The notes beneath the pieces were generated by a model, which made no database searches, was not told the origin of the DNA, and was given only the letters and a program-made list of their open reading frames with translations. 64,000 nucleotides of DNA, taken from JAFLCL01 sp964502175. GTDB lineage: Bacteria; Myxococcota_A; Polyangia; Polyangiales; Sandaracinaceae. Each line of letters begins with the position of its first letter. Within the stretch, counting starts at the first letter, position 1. Below are positions 48,925 through 59,604 of this stretch, piece by piece. The position numbers and the translations under genes were made by a program. Location: positions 1 through 64,000 of the forward strand of contig CAZCVE010000002.1 of NCBI GenBank assembly GCA_964502175.1, read 5' to 3'.

Positions 48925-51243
48925 TCACTCGTCGTCGTCGCGGCCGGCATCCTCGGCCGGCGCGTCGTCGGAGGCAGCGCCCGTGTCGTCGCCGCTGCTG
49001 CCGTCGCTCGCGTCGTCGTCGCTCAGACCGACGTCTTCGTCCGTGCCGAGCGCGTCGTCCGAGGGCGCGAGCGTCTCGACGTCGATCGCGTCGTCGTCGC
49101 TCGCGGCGTTCTGGGCAGCTCCGGGCGGAGCTTCGCTCGCGGCGCCGTCGGCCTCCGCGTCTCCCTCGAGCTCGTCCTCGTCGCCACCCTCGCCCGCGCC
49201 GTCAGCGCCAGCCGCCTGGCCCTCGCCCGGACGGTCCGGTCCGCCGCGACGACGGCGACGACGACGACGACGACGTCCGCCCTCTTGCGCAGCATCTCCC
49301 GCCGCGCCGTCGGGACGCGCGTCGCGGACCTCGCTCTTGTCGTCGCCGGCGCCTCCGGTCTCGACCTGTCCAGACGCCGGCTCCGTGACCTCGCCCTCGG
49401 CGTTGCCTTCGGGCTTGTCGCGAGCGCGCTCCTCACGGCCACGCTCACCACGCTCGCCACGCGGCTCGCGGTCGCCACGCGGCTCGCGGTCGCCACGTGG
49501 CTCGCGGTCGCCACGCGGCTCGCGGTCACCACGCGGCTCGCGGTCACCACGCGGCTCGCGGTCACCACGCGGCTCGCGGTCACCACGCGGCTCGCGGTCG
49601 CCACGCTGATCACCGCGCGGCTCACGATCACCGCGCTGGTCGCCGCGCAGCTCACCGTCGCGTCGATCCTCGCGGAGCGGCTGCTCGGGCGATCCACGGA
49701 GCGCGTCGAGCGTGTCGAGGTCGATGACGCTGAGCGGCACCGTCGTGCGGCGCATGCCGACGCCGCGGTTCTCCATCGCCTCGGCGAGCGCGAGCCCGTC
49801 GAAGATGGCGATGGGCGTCGCGCCTGCGGCGGTCGCTTCGTCCCGCGTCGGGCGCGGAACACCCGAGGTGCTGACGATCCAGCCGAGCGTCGCGTTGCCG
49901 TAGTGGTGGAGCGAGCCACGCAGCTCGACCACGCGCTCGCGCGCCAGCTCCTGCGGCCCGCGGACCACGACGATGGCGAGGCGCAGCTCCTCGAAGCCGC
50001 GGCGCAGCGTGCCGGCGAAGTGCATCTCCTGCGGAGAGCTCGTCGGACGTCGCACGCCACGGAGACCGGCGACGCCTTCGGCGTTGAGCCAGGTGGCCAC
50101 GAGCTCCGCGAAGCCCGCCGCCGGAAGATCACCGATCTTGCGGAGGAACGAGCGACGCACCGTCTCCTGATGACGCTCGGCCGCGCGCACGAGATCGCGC
50201 TCGCGGTACATGGCGTCGCGCGGGAGGAACCAGTCGTAGAGCGCGAGCCCCTCGACCGTGTGACGGAAGCGCGGGCGCGACGAGCGACCGACGTCTGCGC
50301 GGACCGCGGCAGCGATCGTCGGCACGAGCGACGCGGGGTCGCCCACGAGCCGACCGCGGCGGACGAGGTCGGCGGCGATCTGCGCGTAGGACATCGCGCG
50401 CGTCTCGCTCACGAGCACGGCGAACGCGGCGTCCGCGAGATCACGACCGAGGAGATCATCGCCCTGCGGCTCGCGCGAGAGGTCCGCGGCGGGAAGTCGC
50501 GGCGCGTCGCGGTGACCCTGCGGCTGCTGGTCGCGTCGGTTGCGATCACGATCTCGATCGCGGTCTCGATCACGGTCGCGGTCGTGGCGCTCGCGATGAC
50601 GGTCGCGATCACGATCGTGTCGCTCGCGATCACGTCCCTCGTGGCGCGGACGCTCTTCCTGCTGCGCTTGGCCCGCGTGCCCCTCGCCGTCGGCCTTGGC
50701 CTCGCCGCCTTCGGCGTCGTGCGACTCGCCGCCCTCGGCCTCGCCACGACCACGACGGCGTCGTCGACGACGGCCACGACGATCCGTGCCTTCGCCCTCT
50801 TCTTCTTCGTCGTCGTCGATGCCCGCGAGGATCGGCTTGTCGTCGTCCTCTTCGGCCGGAAAGACGTCCGATCCGGGCAGCGCGGGGCGCGGTGTCGCTT
50901 CGGGGCTCGAGCCCTCGGCCGACTCGCCATCGGCAGCGGGCGGTGCAGGCGGCGTCTCGGGGATCTGCGAGAGATCGATGTCGTCGTCGCCCGCGTCGGC
51001 CAGCGCCATCATCTGCGGGGTGAAGTCGCGCAGCGCGAACACGCCGGGCTTCACCTTGATGATCGGCTCTTCACCGCGGTCCTTCTTGACCATGGTCGCG
51101 AGCCGCGAGCTCATGGTGAGCTCGGGTGCCTTGCCGACGTGAGAGAGGAGGTTTCGCTCGATCGCGAGCTCGGTGATCTTCTTGTAGTGGAGAGGGCGTC
51201 CGACGAGGCGGAGGATCTCCACGGCAGCTTCTGTGAACGTCAT
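48925..51243 (-). CDS. Two-HARE-HTH protein with degenerate Mrr-like nuclease domain
   Basis: A 772-residue protein. A HARE-HTH domain opens it (about 1-75, FTEAAVEILRLVGRPLHY, KVKPGVFAL); a second occurs at about 268-350 (AMSYAQIAADLVRRGRL). Between them lies an acidic, Arg/Asp-repeat linker (about 198-235). Residues about 365-518 resemble the Mrr/restriction-endonuclease fold (LRGSLHHYGNATLGWIVSTSG, FDGLALAEAMENRGVG), but where active enzymes have a Gln/Glu-x-Lys pair this reads VVVRG, so cleavage is doubtful. An 18-bp repeat encoding GDREPR units and an Arg-rich and acidic tail end it. It is 31 bases from mutA on the same strand. ATG 51357 is an alternative start. Confidence 0.8.
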   Translation of the reverse strand: MTFTEAAVEILRLVGRPLHYKKITELAIERNLLSHVGKAPELTMSSRLATMVKKDRGEEPIIKVKPGVFALRDFTPQMMALADAGDDDIDLSQIPETPPAPPAADGESAEGSSPEATPRPALPGSDVFPAEEDDDKPILAGIDDDEEEEGEGTDRRGRRRRRRRGRGEAEGGESHDAEGGEAKADGEGHAGQAQQEERPRHEGRDRERHDRDRDRHRERHDRDRDRDRDRDRDRNRRDQQPQGHRDAPRLPAADLSREPQGDDLLGRDLADAAFAVLVSETRAMSYAQIAADLVRRGRLVGDPASLVPTIAAAVRADVGRSSRPRFRHTVEGLALYDWFLPRDAMYRERDLVRAAERHQETVRRSFLRKIGDLPAAGFAELVATWLNAEGVAGLRGVRRPTSSPQEMHFAGTLRRGFEELRLAIVVVRGPQELARERVVELRGSLHHYGNATLGWIVSTSGVPRPTRDEATAAGATPIAIFDGLALAEAMENRGVGMRRTTVPLSVIDLDTLDALRGSPEQPLREDRRDGELRGDQRGDREPRGDQRGDREPRGDREPRGDREPRGDREPRGDREPRGDREPRGDREPRGDREPRGERGERGREERARDKPEGNAEGEVTEPASGQVETGGAGDDKSEVRDARPDGAAGDAAQEGGRRRRRRRRRRGGPDRPGEGQAAGADGAGEGGDEDELEGDAEADGAASEAPPGAAQNAASDDDAIDVETLAPSDDALGTDEDVGLSDDDASDGSSGDDTGAASDDAPAEDAGRDDDE
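49462..49605 (-). repeat. Eight tandem 18-bp units encoding GDREPR
   Basis: On the plus strand the unit is CGGCTCGCGGTCGCCACG, varying at two positions (CACC for CGCC; TGG for CGG). It encodes GDREPR inside the HARE/Mrr-like gene and so keeps the reading frame. The copy number is probably variable between strains. Confidence 0.85.
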
Positions 51244-51483
51244 TCGTGTTGCGTCTGAGCCGTAGGGCTGGGCAGTGGGCGCGCTCGTCGTGAGGCTTCC
51301 AGCCTCTGGGGACGTTGACCCTGGGTGCAGTGGCACCAGGTCGTTCTGGCGCGCCATCGTGAGAGACCGCGGCGAGGGGGCATCAGGCGATCCCCGGCGC
51401 GATCGAGGCGGCACGCTATCATCGGCCTCCCAGCCTGGCAACGCATGCACTCGTCCCCTCCTCGACCGATCCGCCTCGCTCTC

Positions 51484-52386
51484 ATGGCGACGCGCACGCC
51501 CGTGGCGCTTGCTCTCCTCGCTGGCAGCGCGGGCCTCGCGGGCTGCTGCGTGAACCCCTTCATCGACACCGACACGCAGCGCGCCGAGGACGTGCCTGGC
51601 TCGCCCGAGCGCGAGACGGGCGGAACGCTCGAGGAGCACGCGCCCGCGGTCCAAGCATCGGACGAAGACTCTCGGCTGACGGGCTTCGACATGCGCCTCG
51701 TTCGCGTGCAGCCCGGCGTTCACCTCGACACCGAGCAGGCGTGTCACGTGTCGGCAGCGGGACGCGTCGAGGCCATCGCCGAGGCCGACGCCGAGCGCTA
51801 CGGCGAGCGCGCGACGCAGCGCATGTCGGTGCGATGCGCGGCGGTGACGGGCGAGGGCTGGGCCGACCTCGTGTTCAGCGCGACGAGCGCGGCGCACGCG
51901 CCCGAGGTCGCGGTCGGCGCCCGCGTTCGCGTGCGGATCCTTCGCGCAGACGGCGGCTTCTTCGACTACCCCATCGTCGAGTTCGTCGAGACCGAGGAGC
52001 TCGGCGATCCGAGCCTCGCTGCGCCTACGGGCGAGGGCACGCCCGCGGTCGTCGGCAGTCTCCCCACGGGCTTCGACCTGCGTCGCGCGCAGACCGATCC
52101 GGCCGCTGTCGGCAGCGTGCAGACGTGCGCCGTCTCGCACGCGGGGGACATCGAGATGCTCGACGCCGAAGACTCTCGCTCGCGCGCTTACCCCGCGGGC
52201 GCGCAGAACCGCATGACGATCCGATGTCGTCACGCGCAGGGTGAAGAGTGGGCGGACCTCGTCTTCATGCCCGCGCAGGCGCTCACCGCGCTGCACATCG
52301 GACGCGGCGATGTGGTGCGCGTCGCGATCGTGTCGAGGACCGGCGGCTTCTTCGACTACCCGGTGCTCCAGCTCGTCGAGGGCTGA
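51484..52386 (+). CDS. Lipoprotein with an internal duplication
   Basis: A 300-residue lipoprotein with signal and lipobox (SAGLAGC). Two similar domains of about 115 residues follow; each ends in a nearly identical GGFFDYP motif (RADGGFFDYPIVEFVE and SRTGGFFDYPVLQLVE) and has QRMSVRC / NRMTIRC and EGWADLVF / EEWADLVF. No catalytic residues are evident. It is divergent from the HARE gene. Confidence 0.75.
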   Translation: MATRTPVALALLAGSAGLAGCCVNPFIDTDTQRAEDVPGSPERETGGTLEEHAPAVQASDEDSRLTGFDMRLVRVQPGVHLDTEQACHVSAAGRVEAIAEADAERYGERATQRMSVRCAAVTGEGWADLVFSATSAAHAPEVAVGARVRVRILRADGGFFDYPIVEFVETEELGDPSLAAPTGEGTPAVVGSLPTGFDLRRAQTDPAAVGSVQTCAVSHAGDIEMLDAEDSRSRAYPAGAQNRMTIRCRHAQGEEWADLVFMPAQALTALHIGRGDVVRVAIVSRTGGFFDYPVLQLVEG

Positions 52387-52390
52387 CCCC

Positions 52391-54304
52391 TCAGCGGAAC
52401 ACGAACACGGCGCCCTGCGCGTCCGTCCACAGCGGCGCTCCGGCGATCACCACGCGGCCGTCTCCAGCGACGGCCACCGACTCGCCGAGACCGCCGCCGA
52501 CGGGAAGGCCCGAATACTTGAGGAAGGTCTGCGCCCATCCGAACGCGCGATCGAACACGTAGACCGCGCCGCTGTCGGTGCCTGCTTCGTCGGACGTCGA
52601 CGCGAGGCCGCTCGGCGTCGAGTCTTCGCCCGGCGCGCCGACGACGACGATCATGCCGTCGTCGCTGATCGCGACGGAGCTCCCGAACTTGTCGCCGCTC
52701 CCCGCGTTCGACGCCGTCAGGGTCATCGCGTGGCTCCACGCGCTCCCGATCCGCGTGTAGACGTAGACCGCGCCTCCGCCCTCCGAGGGTGCGCCGACGA
52801 CGAGCGTCTCTCCCCTCGCGTCGAGCGCGACCGCGGCGCCGAAGCGCGCGTCGGCCACCGGTAGCGGAGCCTTGATGCGGACCTGCGTGATCAAGCTCCC
52901 GCCCCAGACGTCTTCTTCTGGTGAGGCGAAGACGAAGACCACGCCGGAGTCGACCGCATCTTCGTCCTCGACCGCCGACACGCCGCCCGCGGCGCCGTCC
53001 TCGAACGGGGCACCCACGGCGATGAATCGACCGTCGCCGCTCGCCGCGACGTGGGCGCCGAAGCGATCCCGGCCGGCCGATCCGAACCCACCACCGTCCG
53101 CCGACTCCAACACCTGTGCCTCGGTCCAAGCACCCGCGGCGCGTGTGTACACGAACACCGAGCCACGCAGGACTCCTCCGGGCGCGCCGACGACGGCAAG
53201 CTCGCCCGAGTGAGTCAGCGACACGGAGGCGCCGAGCTCCGCGCCGGTGCCCACGATGGACAACGACTCGAACGGTTCCGACGCCGACCAGCCGGTGCCT
53301 CGCTCGAACATCGCGGCCGAGCCTCCGACACCCGCAGAGGGCGTCCCGCCGAACACCGCTGCCCCGGCGCGGCCGCAGGCCACCTGGATCGGGGTGGCCC
53401 CCGGAGCCGTCGTCGTGAGAGGGCGCTCGGGTGGCGAGAGCACGACGCCGGGTCGTCCAGGCTCCGACGCCGCGTAGAAGTCACCGCTCGAGTCGGCGCA
53501 GACGCTCGCGCCGTGGAAGTCGCCCGTCGATACACCCATCGTGGTGAGCACGACGGTGGTGGGACGAAACCTGCTGCCGCCTGCGTCGTCGGCCGTCCAT
53601 GCGTCTACGCCCGCGTCCGACGGCGGCGTCCACGCGTCCGTCGCGGGATCCAGCCACGCATCGACCGCCGGATCGCGCCAGGCGTCGAGCGTCGTATCGA
53701 CACGAGCGTCCGGGCCAGCGTCCTGAGGGACGACACGGGCATCGAGCGCGGCATCGTCGGGACCGCCGTCACGTGCGCCCGGACCCGCGTCGCGCCGGAA
53801 GATCTCGAGCGGGACGAGGTCCTCGACGAGGACCGTCGCGCTCACGCACACGCTCTCGTCGCAGGTCTGCTCCGCCTCGCACTCGAGCACATCGACGCAC
53901 GACGACCTCAGCAGAATGGGGAGGACGAGCGTCTCGCGCGGCGCGTAGCCGCTGATGGCGCGCGCGAGCACGAACTCGTCGTCGCTCGCATCCTCCGCCG
54001 TCACGCGGACCTCGTACGTCCGCGAGGCGTCTCCGCCCGTCGGCGTGAGCACCACGCGGAACGGGAGCGGCGGTCCACCCTCGGCGCCCGGCCGCACCGG
54101 GAGGTTCAAGGTGGGCGCGGCGCGCGACGAACCACCCGGCGCGTCGCGAGCGAACACCTGGACTCGAACGTGGTCGTAGCGCGCGTCTGCGAGCACCCCG
54201 GGCTCGGCGTCCACGACCACGATCACCTGCGCCGGCGGCGGCAGACAGCCGAGCGCGAGCACGCCGATGAGGGCGGCCAAGCACACGCGCGCCACGGCTA
54301 CCAC
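52391..54304 (-). CDS. FG-GAP beta-propeller lipoprotein
   Basis: A 637-residue secreted lipoprotein. The signal peptide and lipobox (GVLALGC) lead to an Ig-like domain (about 25-130), a Cys-pair region, an Asp/Ala-rich linker and then an integrin-like FG-GAP propeller with at least five VGAP-type motifs (VVGAPGG, VGAPFEDG, VVGAPSEG, VVGAPGED, IAGAPLW) at roughly 50-65 residue spacing. Such propellers bind protein or carbohydrate partners at the surface. The GTG start overlaps the previous gene's stop on the same strand. Confidence 0.82.
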   Translation of the reverse strand: MVAVARVCLAALIGVLALGCLPPPAQVIVVVDAEPGVLADARYDHVRVQVFARDAPGGSSRAAPTLNLPVRPGAEGGPPLPFRVVLTPTGGDASRTYEVRVTAEDASDDEFVLARAISGYAPRETLVLPILLRSSCVDVLECEAEQTCDESVCVSATVLVEDLVPLEIFRRDAGPGARDGGPDDAALDARVVPQDAGPDARVDTTLDAWRDPAVDAWLDPATDAWTPPSDAGVDAWTADDAGGSRFRPTTVVLTTMGVSTGDFHGASVCADSSGDFYAASEPGRPGVVLSPPERPLTTTAPGATPIQVACGRAGAAVFGGTPSAGVGGSAAMFERGTGWSASEPFESLSIVGTGAELGASVSLTHSGELAVVGAPGGVLRGSVFVYTRAAGAWTEAQVLESADGGGFGSAGRDRFGAHVAASGDGRFIAVGAPFEDGAAGGVSAVEDEDAVDSGVVFVFASPEEDVWGGSLITQVRIKAPLPVADARFGAAVALDARGETLVVGAPSEGGGAVYVYTRIGSAWSHAMTLTASNAGSGDKFGSSVAISDDGMIVVVGAPGEDSTPSGLASTSDEAGTDSGAVYVFDRAFGWAQTFLKYSGLPVGGGLGESVAVAGDGRVVIAGAPLWTDAQGAVFVFR

Positions 54305-55032
54305 GGCACCGTCAGCGTCATCACGACGCCGCCCACGTCACCGCGCTCGTAGCTCGGCTGCTGGAGGCCGATCGCGAGGCCGGTGACGACGCCCGCCACG
54401 ACCAGCACGCTCCCGACGATCACCGCGGGCACGATCCAGTCGTCCCCGCCCGCCGGAGTCGTCTCGCTCGCGGGGAGCGCGATGAGCTCCACGCGGAGCC
54501 GCGAGATCGCGCGCGCCTCGATCGCCGCTTCGCCCACGTACGTATGGAATCCCTCTCGCGCCACCTCGACCACCGCGCGCCCGCTCGCGACGTGGAGCGG
54601 GCGCGTGAGCGGCAGCGTTCCGTGATCGACGCCGTTCACCCGCAGTCGGCCACCCTGGTCGCCCGTGATCTCGAGCGTGCCCACGTGCGCCGCCGCAGAG
54701 GCGAACGAAGCCTCGAGCGCGCTCCGACGATCGGTCACCCACGGGTCGTCGCTCGCGAGCACCGCCTCGAGCAGCTCGTACGACTCCACGAACACACCCG
54801 TGGCGAGCAGCGCGAGGCCGAGCTGGGCCCGCGCGCGGGGCGCGTCGTCGATCGCGCGGGCACGACGAAACACGGCCACGGCGTCCTCGTCGCGCCCTTG
54901 CTCGCGGAGCTGCACGCCCTCTTCGATCAGCGCATCGGCTTCGCTGGCCGCGGACGCGTCCTGTGCGTAGGCGGACGACGCGAAGGCCCCGACAGCGAGG
55001 ACGATCCAGGCGAGAAGTGCGGCGGAGCGCAT
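54298..55032 (-). CDS. TPR/PEGA-domain protein
   Basis: A 244-residue protein with a signal sequence (LLAWIVLAVGAFASSAYAQ), a TPR-like helical region (EADALIEEGVQLREQGRDED onward), a PEGA-like beta domain (RLRVNGVDHGTLPLTRPLHV, VEVAREGFHTY) and a C-terminal membrane helix (IVPAVIVGSVLVVAGVVTGLA). PEGA domains are common in myxobacterial envelope proteins. It overlaps the FG-GAP gene by seven bases. Confidence 0.75.
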   Translation of the reverse strand: MRSAALLAWIVLAVGAFASSAYAQDASAASEADALIEEGVQLREQGRDEDAVAVFRRARAIDDAPRARAQLGLALLATGVFVESYELLEAVLASDDPWVTDRRSALEASFASAAAHVGTLEITGDQGGRLRVNGVDHGTLPLTRPLHVASGRAVVEVAREGFHTYVGEAAIEARAISRLRVELIALPASETTPAGGDDWIVPAVIVGSVLVVAGVVTGLAIGLQQPSYERGDVGGVVMTLTVPW

Positions 55033-55057
55033 CGGCGCGGACGGTAGCAGCGAACGC

Positions 55058-55393
55058 ATGATCCACCACGACCTCATGCACGTCGTGAACGGCTACGGCA
55101 CCGACCCCGCCGGCGAGTGCGAGATCGCGGGCTTCTATGCGGGGCACGCGTCGCGCATCGGAGACCCGGACTGGTTCACGTTCTTCGTCACCGCGCTCGC
55201 CACGTTCCACCTCGATCTCCCCGTGAGCCCAGCGATCGTCACGCCCGCGCGAGGCGCGTTCGATCCCGCGCGCGTCCTCCCCGCGTTCCTGCGCGGGCGA
55301 CGCGTGACCGCGGACGTGATGGGCGCGTGGGACTACTGGTCGCTGATGCCGCTCTCGCTCGAAGAGACCCGCGCGCGCCTCGGGATCGACTGA
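55058..55393 (+). CDS. Coq4-like protein, C-terminal half only
   Basis: A 111-residue ORF. The first residues (HDLMHVVNGYGTDPAGE) match the H-D-x-x-H-x11-E zinc site of Coq4, a ubiquinone biosynthesis protein normally about 220-270 residues long. The N-terminal half expected in the family is missing: a stop codon in frame at 54968 leaves no room. The ORF begins 25 bases from the divergent PEGA gene. It could be a truncated relic or a short family member. Confidence 0.5.
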   Translation: MIHHDLMHVVNGYGTDPAGECEIAGFYAGHASRIGDPDWFTFFVTALATFHLDLPVSPAIVTPARGAFDPARVLPAFLRGRRVTADVMGAWDYWSLMPLSLEETRARLGID

Positions 55394-55466
55394 CCCGCCG
55401 CCCTCTCTGGCCGATTCGAAGCGCAGGTCGTTGCCTGGTTTCCTCCCGTCGCGTCACAATCGCGCC

Positions 55467-56948
<1,482 letters not shown>

Positions 56949-56952
56949 CGGT

Positions 56953-57594
56953 TCACCAGAACGCGACGCCGAGCGCGACGTGCGTGTAGGGCGCGAGGCG
57001 ACCCGGATCGGGACGCGCGAACGCGCCCACCTCGAGCCGCGCGCGAAACGGGAACGCCGCTCGACTGTCGGGCGCGTGCAGTCCGATCGCGGCGCCGATC
57101 GTGAACGCCGTCATCATCCCGCTCGAGCTCAACGTGTCCGACGTCACGTGCTCGTGGCCGACGCCGCCGATCACGCCTCCGACGTCGAGCGCGATCGAGT
57201 CGATCGGCAACGACGCGGCCACGAAGGCCTGCCCGTCGACGGTGAACGCGAGCCGGTAGCTACCGTCCATCGACTGATCGATGCCCATGCCGAGCATGAT
57301 CTCGACGCGAAAGAGATCGACGAGCAGCCCAGCGCCGACGCGCTGCACGAGGTGCGCGATGTTGGCCCGCTCCCCCGGAGACCAGACCGCGCCGATCGAC
57401 GACTCGATGAACGCATACGGATGGGGATCACCGTCACGCGTCGTCGGAACGTCGCTCTCCTCCTCCGGGTTCGTCGAGAGATAGATCGCGTCCGGCGCGA
57501 CCGACGACGCGTCTTGCGCATGGAGCGTCGCCACCGGCGCCTGGAGGAGCGCCGCGACGGCGAAGCACATGCTCGACTTCATCCCGGGCTTCAT
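56953..57594 (-). CDS. Putative secreted beta-barrel-type protein
   Basis: A 213-residue protein with a signal peptide (CFAVAALLQAPVATLHAQ) and a mature part of alternating polar and hydrophobic residues ending in an aromatic (HVALGVAFW), the typical look of an outer membrane barrel. Not assigned to a family. It is convergent with the kinase gene, four bases apart. Confidence 0.65.
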   Translation of the reverse strand: MKPGMKSSMCFAVAALLQAPVATLHAQDASSVAPDAIYLSTNPEEESDVPTTRDGDPHPYAFIESSIGAVWSPGERANIAHLVQRVGAGLLVDLFRVEIMLGMGIDQSMDGSYRLAFTVDGQAFVAASLPIDSIALDVGGVIGGVGHEHVTSDTLSSSGMMTAFTIGAAIGLHAPDSRAAFPFRARLEVGAFARPDPGRLAPYTHVALGVAFW

Positions 57595-57693
57595 CACGTC
57601 GTCATCATCCCTCGGCTCAGCCGGGTTGGACGAGTCCGCCGACGACGGCGACCCTCAGGTCAGAGACGCGACGTTCCCCATGCTCCGAACACG

Positions 57694-57870
57694 TCAGCAG
57701 TCGCGGCCGCAGACGATGCGTCCGCCGCCGCAGTCGGTCCGCTCGCCGCTGCACTCGACGGTGCAGCCTCCGCCAGGGCAGCGGAGCTCGCATCCATCGG
57801 AGGTTCGACTTCCGAGTCCGCCCGAGCCCGCGACCTGTCTCGCGGGTCGCGTCGGCTGAACCGAGCTCAC
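57694..57870 (-). CDS. Small Cys-rich ORF
   Basis: A 58-residue ORF whose second half has cysteines in a dense pattern (CELRCPGGGCTVEC and CGGGRIVCGRDC). The GTG start overlaps the ankyrin gene stop (GTGA). The cysteine pattern resembles parts of the Cys-rich surface proteins of this window, so it may be a fragment of one. Confidence 0.35.
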   Translation of the reverse strand: MSSVQPTRPARQVAGSGGLGSRTSDGCELRCPGGGCTVECSGERTDCGGGRIVCGRDC

Positions 57871-59549
57871 TCGCGCGCGATCAGAACCGGGTGGGCGACG
57901 CACCAGTCGAGGACGGCGTGGGCGACGCGGCGGTGGGCGTCGTCGTCGAGGGAGCCCTTGCTGATCGACGCGATGGCCTCGCGGACCTTGCGCTCGCGGT
58001 CGGCGTCGAAGGGTGCGCCGCGGAGGACGTCGAAGATCTTCGCCATCGCGCGGTGGCGCTCGTCGAAGTTGCCGTTGCCGTTGCGCATGGCCTCGTCCCA
58101 CAGCTTGTTGCTCACGCGCGCGAGCTCGCCCTGCACCGTCGGGGCGGCGTCGCGCGGCGGGACGAGCTCGTCGAAGAGCGCGCGGTAGGCCTCCTTGAAC
58201 GTCGGGCGCAGCGACGCGTCGGTCAGCACGCGCGACGACGTCGGCGGCTCCCACCCGCGCGCGTTCGGATCCGGCACGTGGGACGTCTTCGCGAGCAGCG
58301 CGCGGTAGGCGGGGATCGTCTCGGCGAGCTTCCACGCCGAGTTGCCGTGGCGCATCACCTCGTGGGGGTTCGCGCCGCGCGTGATCATCGCCTCGATCGG
58401 GCGCTCCATCGCGCGACGCATGCACGCGGTGAAGAGCGGCGTGTTGCCGTGCGGGTCCTTCGCGTCGAGCGGCGCGCCACGCTCGATCAGCGCGAGCGCG
58501 ATGTCGGCGTGCGCACGATCGACGGCCATGTGAAGCGGACCGTGCGTGCCTTTGTCCGCGTCGAGGCGCGCGCCGTGCGCGAGCAGCATGTCCACCACGC
58601 GCCTGTGGCCCATCCCGATCGCGTGGGTGATCACGCTCGGGTGCGCCACGTCGCTGCCTGCCGCGCGCATCGCCTCGAGGGCCCACGGATCGTTGGCGCG
58701 CGCAGCGTCCGCAGTCGTGCGGTACGCGAGCGGCCCAACCCCTCGCGCCATGAGCAGTGACCGGATCGCGTCGTGTCCGCGGCTCGTGGCTTCGCGCAGG
58801 TGCGCGTCACGTGGACGGTTGCCGAGCTCGGTCAGCGCCTCGACCATCGCGACGTTCCCGAGGGTCGTCGCCTCGAAGAGCGCATCGTTCAGGTACGCGC
58901 CTTCGTCGACGAGCGACACGCCGAGCTCGCGAAGCCAGGCGAGCGCCTCCATGGATCCCGAGCGCGCGACGAAGAAGACGGCGCCGTTGCCGTTCTTGGT
59001 CTTCGCGTGCGCGTCAGCGCCCGCATCGAGCAGCGCACGCGCGACCGCGAGGTGACCGTGCTCGAGCGCCGCGTGGAGCGGCGTGACGCCCGCGTCGAAG
59101 AACGCCGCGCTCTTCGCGCTCTTCGTCGCGGCCGCAGGCTTCGCCTTCTTGCCGAGCAGCAGCGTCACGATGTCGCCCCGCCCTCCTCGCGCCGCGTGAT
59201 GCAGCGCGGTCGCGCCCACGGAGTCTTTGATGTCCACCTTCACGCCGCGCGAGAGCGCGACCTCGACGATCGATCGATGGCCCGCCCACGCAGCGACGTG
59301 CAGCGCCGTGGTCCCAGCGTCGAACGCGAGCTCGTTCGGCCCCTCGATGCGCGCGAGCGTCGCTGGGTACACCGCGTTGCCCTTGGGCCGCACGAGCTGT
59401 CCACCACCGAGCGCGCTCGACACGACACCGAGCGTGGTCTCCGCGTCGATCGCGACGCCAGCCTCGATCGTGCGCGTCGCAGCGTCGAGATCTCCTGCGA
59501 GCGCGGCCGCGTGCAGCGGTGACCAAGCGGCGTCGTCGAGCGTCTTCAC
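57867..59549 (-). CDS. Ankyrin-repeat protein
   Basis: A 560-residue protein. Many ankyrin motifs (SPLHAAALAGDLDAA, TALHVAAWAGHRSIV, TALHHAARGGRGDIV, TPLHAALEHGHLAVA, GPLHMAVDRAHADIA, TPLFTACMRRA) run to about residue 400, followed by a helical domain of about 150 residues without recognised motif. No signal peptide. Ankyrin arrays mediate protein binding. Confidence 0.88.
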   Translation of the reverse strand: MKTLDDAAWSPLHAAALAGDLDAATRTIEAGVAIDAETTLGVVSSALGGGQLVRPKGNAVYPATLARIEGPNELAFDAGTTALHVAAWAGHRSIVEVALSRGVKVDIKDSVGATALHHAARGGRGDIVTLLLGKKAKPAAATKSAKSAAFFDAGVTPLHAALEHGHLAVARALLDAGADAHAKTKNGNGAVFFVARSGSMEALAWLRELGVSLVDEGAYLNDALFEATTLGNVAMVEALTELGNRPRDAHLREATSRGHDAIRSLLMARGVGPLAYRTTADAARANDPWALEAMRAAGSDVAHPSVITHAIGMGHRRVVDMLLAHGARLDADKGTHGPLHMAVDRAHADIALALIERGAPLDAKDPHGNTPLFTACMRRAMERPIEAMITRGANPHEVMRHGNSAWKLAETIPAYRALLAKTSHVPDPNARGWEPPTSSRVLTDASLRPTFKEAYRALFDELVPPRDAAPTVQGELARVSNKLWDEAMRNGNGNFDERHRAMAKIFDVLRGAPFDADRERKVREAIASISKGSLDDDAHRRVAHAVLDWCVAHPVLIARE

Positions 59550-59604
59550 GCGGCCATCCTACGCGACGCGCAGCACGGGCACGTGACGTGCTCGGAGGAC
59601 GGCG

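Noticed and set aside
49462..49605. Possible CRISPR-like array
   Set aside because: The 18-bp units are contiguous with no spacers and encode GDREPR in frame inside a gene.
57569..57859. Plus-strand 96-residue open frame between the secreted-protein and ankyrin genes
   Set aside because: It overlaps the start of the minus-strand gene; Ser/Pro/Arg-rich translation without support.
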